From Plotosus lineatus (taxonomy: Eukaryota > Chordata > Actinopteri > Siluriformes > Plotosidae), in the NCBI GenBank assembly GCA_024760905.1, contig CM045735.1:5529661-5593660 (forward strand): a stretch of 64,000 nucleotides of DNA, written 5' to 3'. Under the pieces are notes generated by a model. The model was not told where the DNA came from. It ran no database searches and saw nothing but the letters and a program-made list of their open reading frames with translations. Position numbers and translations under genes: made by a program. Below, in pieces: positions 62,217 through 64,000 of this stretch (the stretch's first letter is position 1; the number at the start of each line of letters is the position of its first letter).

Positions 62217-63119
62217 AGAGCAGTGTGTTACCATACACAACCATGCACATCTTTGAACTGTAGGAGGAAACCAGAGTCCCTGGAGGAAACCCATGCAAGC
62301 ATGGGGGAAACTCCACACAGAAATGCCCGAGATTGGGACTAGAACCAAGGACCTTCTCTTCTTTCTGTGAGGCACTATACCAACCAGAAAATGGATCGTT
62401 TATGTTTTTAATGGTCAGCATGTAAGGTGGCATGGTGGCGTAGTGGTTAGCACGCCCGCCTCATAGCATGAAGGTTCTGGGCTCGATTCTCAACTCAGGT
62501 GTTTCTGTGTGGCGTTTGCATGTTCTCCCCGTACTTGCTTGGGTTTCCTCCAGGGATTCCGGTTTCCTCCCACAGTCCAAAAACATGCACAGTAGGTTAA
62601 TTGGCTGTTCCAAATCTCCCCTAGGTGTGAATGGTTGTGTGAGTGTTGGCCCTGCGATGGCCTGGCAAGCTGTCCATGGTATACCTTGCCCTCGCCTGTA
62701 GTCGGCTGAGATGGGTGCCAACCTCCCTGTGACCCTAATTAGGAGTAAGCGGTTCAGAAAATGAATGAATGAATGGTCAGCGTGTCTGTGAGTGCACTTC
62801 TTAGTCTCACCTCCAACAATCAAACATGTGTTGGGGAACAGATTCTTGGCTTGCATAAGGGCACGGGCGTGGCCCGAATGGAAGAGGTCGAAAATTCCAT
62901 CAGCATAAACTCTGATTGGCCGGTGAGCTGTATAAGAATTAAAAAAAAAAAAAAGGCTTGTGTTATGTTAGCATTTCAGTTTTTCATGTCTAATTTAAAA
63001 GCACAGAAGGAGAGATTACCAGGCGTGCCACGCCGAGCCTGGGCTAAAGTCACTTTCTCATAGGCGATTTCAGAATGACTGCTTGAACCTTTAGCAAAGA
63101 TCGCAGGTTCCCGTAAACT
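60225..63119 (-). CDS. pcyt1b: Choline-phosphate cytidylyltransferase, pcyt1b-like (3' seven exons)
   Basis: This enzyme makes CDP-choline from CTP and phosphocholine, the rate-limiting step of the Kennedy pathway, and is activated by binding membranes. Exons on the minus strand: 63119-63020, 62927-62811, 61606-61455, 61327-61249, 61153-61011, 60650-60462 and 60344-60225 (TGA 60227-60225). Phases agree throughout. The catalytic HSGH motif ([20 protein letters not shown]), the [20 protein letters not shown] signature and the amphipathic membrane-binding helix ([20 protein letters not shown]) are present. [16 protein letters not shown] and FLELFGPDG fit PCYT1B better than PCYT1A. The C-terminal phospho-region is short and ends [10 protein letters not shown], well before the usual tail. 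The exon 61606-61455 uses a weak donor GTTCGT. The N-terminal exon(s) lie beyond 63119 and were not recognised. Confidence 0.94.
60740..60975 (-). repeat. SINE-A copy, internally deleted
   Basis: Minus-strand tail and body joined directly to part of the inverted head 'catgctaaccaccatgctac'. It is intronic in pcyt1b. Confidence 0.65.
61830..62093 (-). mobile_element. RTE-type LINE 3' fragment
   Basis: It contains 'aggggtcgccacagtaaacc', 'ccttcaccacatccataaat' and 'catgtccaaaccatctcaat'. On the minus strand it encodes [20 protein letters not shown], the C-terminal piece also seen at 57840. It is intronic in pcyt1b. Confidence 0.85.
62166..62215. repeat. (CA)n microsatellite
   Basis: About 24 CA units inside a SINE-A remnant. 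Confidence 0.9.
62225..62390 (-). repeat. SINE-A head half
   Basis: From 'catctttgaactgtaggagg' to the inverted head 'gtgaggcactataccaacc'. Confidence 0.7.
62425..62780 (+). repeat. SINE-A full-length copy, best preserved
   Basis: Head 'ggtggcgtagtggttagcac' with 'ctgggctcgattctcaac', complete body, end 'cagaaaatgaatgaatgaat'. It lies 30 nt from a pcyt1b exon. Confidence 0.85.
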
Positions 63120-63269
63120 CTGGAAAGAAGAAACATCAAAGAAAATTTCGGGATTTTTATTTTATATTCGAAACAAGAATTCTTAACATCTTAACATCCT
63201 TTACGAGAACAAGGAGAATGATTTATTATATTCAGCAGGTACATGAAATCCACACATCTGTCTGTGCAC

Positions 63270-63690
63270 ACTTTCGCTGTGTGTGGCATCACAATTTGGC
63301 AGTAGTGTCTCATTTTCCACTGATTAGAAGGTTGGCGATTCAAGCCGCAATACAACCACGTTACCGCTGTTGGGTCCTTGACAAACGCCTTTTACTCTCA
63401 ACGACAAATGTAAGTACAGTCACTATCCGAGTTACGACCTAGATCGGTTCCGACCAACCAGTCGTAAGTCGGATTAATCGTAAGTCGGATATTTAACACA
63501 ACGAAACGTACTGTGAGTGTGAGATGCTGGGATGCTGTGCTACCACCACTATCTTATGCCGGACTTATACAGGAAACTCACAGTAGGCATCCGCTAGACA
63601 TGGTCATAAATACTGGGTGGTCGTAACTTGCGTACGTTGTAACTCGAATAGTGACTGTAAATACAAATGCTGTAAATGTAAACAAAAAAA
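63270..63690 (+). repeat. SINE-D copy split by a MITE
   Basis: Left part with 'gattagaaggttggcgattc' and 'ctgttgggtccttgacaaac'. It resumes after the MITE with 'caaatgctgtaaatgtaaac', which fits the SINE-D end. Confidence 0.6.
63417..63657. mobile_element. 241-bp MITE with TA target duplication
   Basis: Left end CAGTCACTATCCGAGTTACG and right end GTAACTCGAATAGTGACTG are inverted repeats. TA flanks at 63415-63416 and 63658-63659. No coding frame; probably Tc1/mariner or pogo type. Confidence 0.85.
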
Positions 63691-63739
63691 ATCCGGATAT
63701 TGCAAAGTCCCTTCTTGAAAAGTAGGCCTTTCTATGCCT

Positions 63740-63885
63740 ATATCCCACACAGTAGTGGTTCAATGGTTAAGCCTCTGAGTTACTGATCAAAAGGTTGGTG
63801 CGTCAACACCCTCCACTACTACCAAGTTGCCATTGTTGGGTCCTGAGGCAAGGCCCCTAACATTCAACTGCTCAGTTATATCAGG
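63740..63885 (+). repeat. SINE-D copy
   Basis: Head 'agtagtggttcaatggttaa', 'gcgtcaacaccctccac' and 'cattgttgggtcctgaggca'. Confidence 0.68.
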
Positions 63886-64000
63886 GAGTTAAACATGCAA
63901 ATCACTAATACGCCTTTCTCATCAGTGTCAGTTTCACGCCGATACCCACAATGCCTCAAGGAGGAAACACCCCGCGGTGTAGACGTGGAAAACGACCCCT

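Overview
The window reads as nuclear DNA of a ray-finned (teleost-type) fish. Four intron-rich vertebrate genes lie in a repeat-dense background of tRNA-derived SINEs, pogo/Tigger, hAT and Tc1-like DNA elements, non-LTR retrotransposon pieces and long CA/TA microsatellites. Nothing bacterial, viral or CRISPR-like is visible. All gene calls are from translated exons with GT-AG (once GC-AG) junctions; no database search was possible.

Layout. (1) About 2.5-7.05 kb, minus strand: the first nine coding exons of a TAO kinase closest to TAOK1; the rest lies beyond the left edge. (2) About 7-29 kb: no protein gene found. It holds interspersed repeats and one promoter-like patch near 18 kb, possibly the distal non-coding start of the TAO kinase gene. 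(3) 29.3-34.9 kb, plus strand: slc51a (organic solute transporter alpha), lacking a recognised first exon. (4) 36.1-39.0 kb: a frameshifted CR1/L2/Rex1-type LINE. (5) 40.5-55.6 kb, plus strand: a complete pyruvate dehydrogenase kinase, pdk3-like, 11 exons, 407 codons, with introns full of repeats. (6) 56.9-59.2 kb: a relic Tigger transposon carrying a nested RTE-type LINE fragment. (7) 60.2-63.1 kb, minus strand: choline-phosphate cytidylyltransferase, pcyt1b-like, from the middle of its 5' part to the stop; its start lies beyond the right edge.

The genes are not an operon and have separate jobs: stress/MAPK signalling, bile-acid and steroid efflux, mitochondrial fuel choice, and phosphatidylcholine synthesis. 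The pdk3-pcyt1b neighbourhood matches human Xp22.11. slc51a beside a pcyt1 gene recalls human 3q29, where SLC51A neighbours PCYT1A.

Repeat names used here are my own labels. SINE-A has a tRNA-like head and a 3' body ending in GAATGAATGA. SINE-B has a different tRNA-like head, joined either to the same 3' body (tail T1) or to the 3' end of an RTE-type LINE (tail T2). SINE-C has a third head and ends in a GGGTGTAAAAACCC hairpin. SINE-D is a short tRNA-like SINE. SINE boundaries are accurate to roughly 10-20 bases unless a target-site duplication is given.

The most notable non-gene structure is a perfect 120-bp inverted repeat at 48942-49227, set in TA-rich microsatellite. Each arm encodes a complete minimal hammerhead-ribozyme fold, one per strand. 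Other highlights are a 41-copy 32-bp minisatellite built from a SINE B-box region, several insertions with exact target-site duplications, and a GC-AG intron in pdk3.
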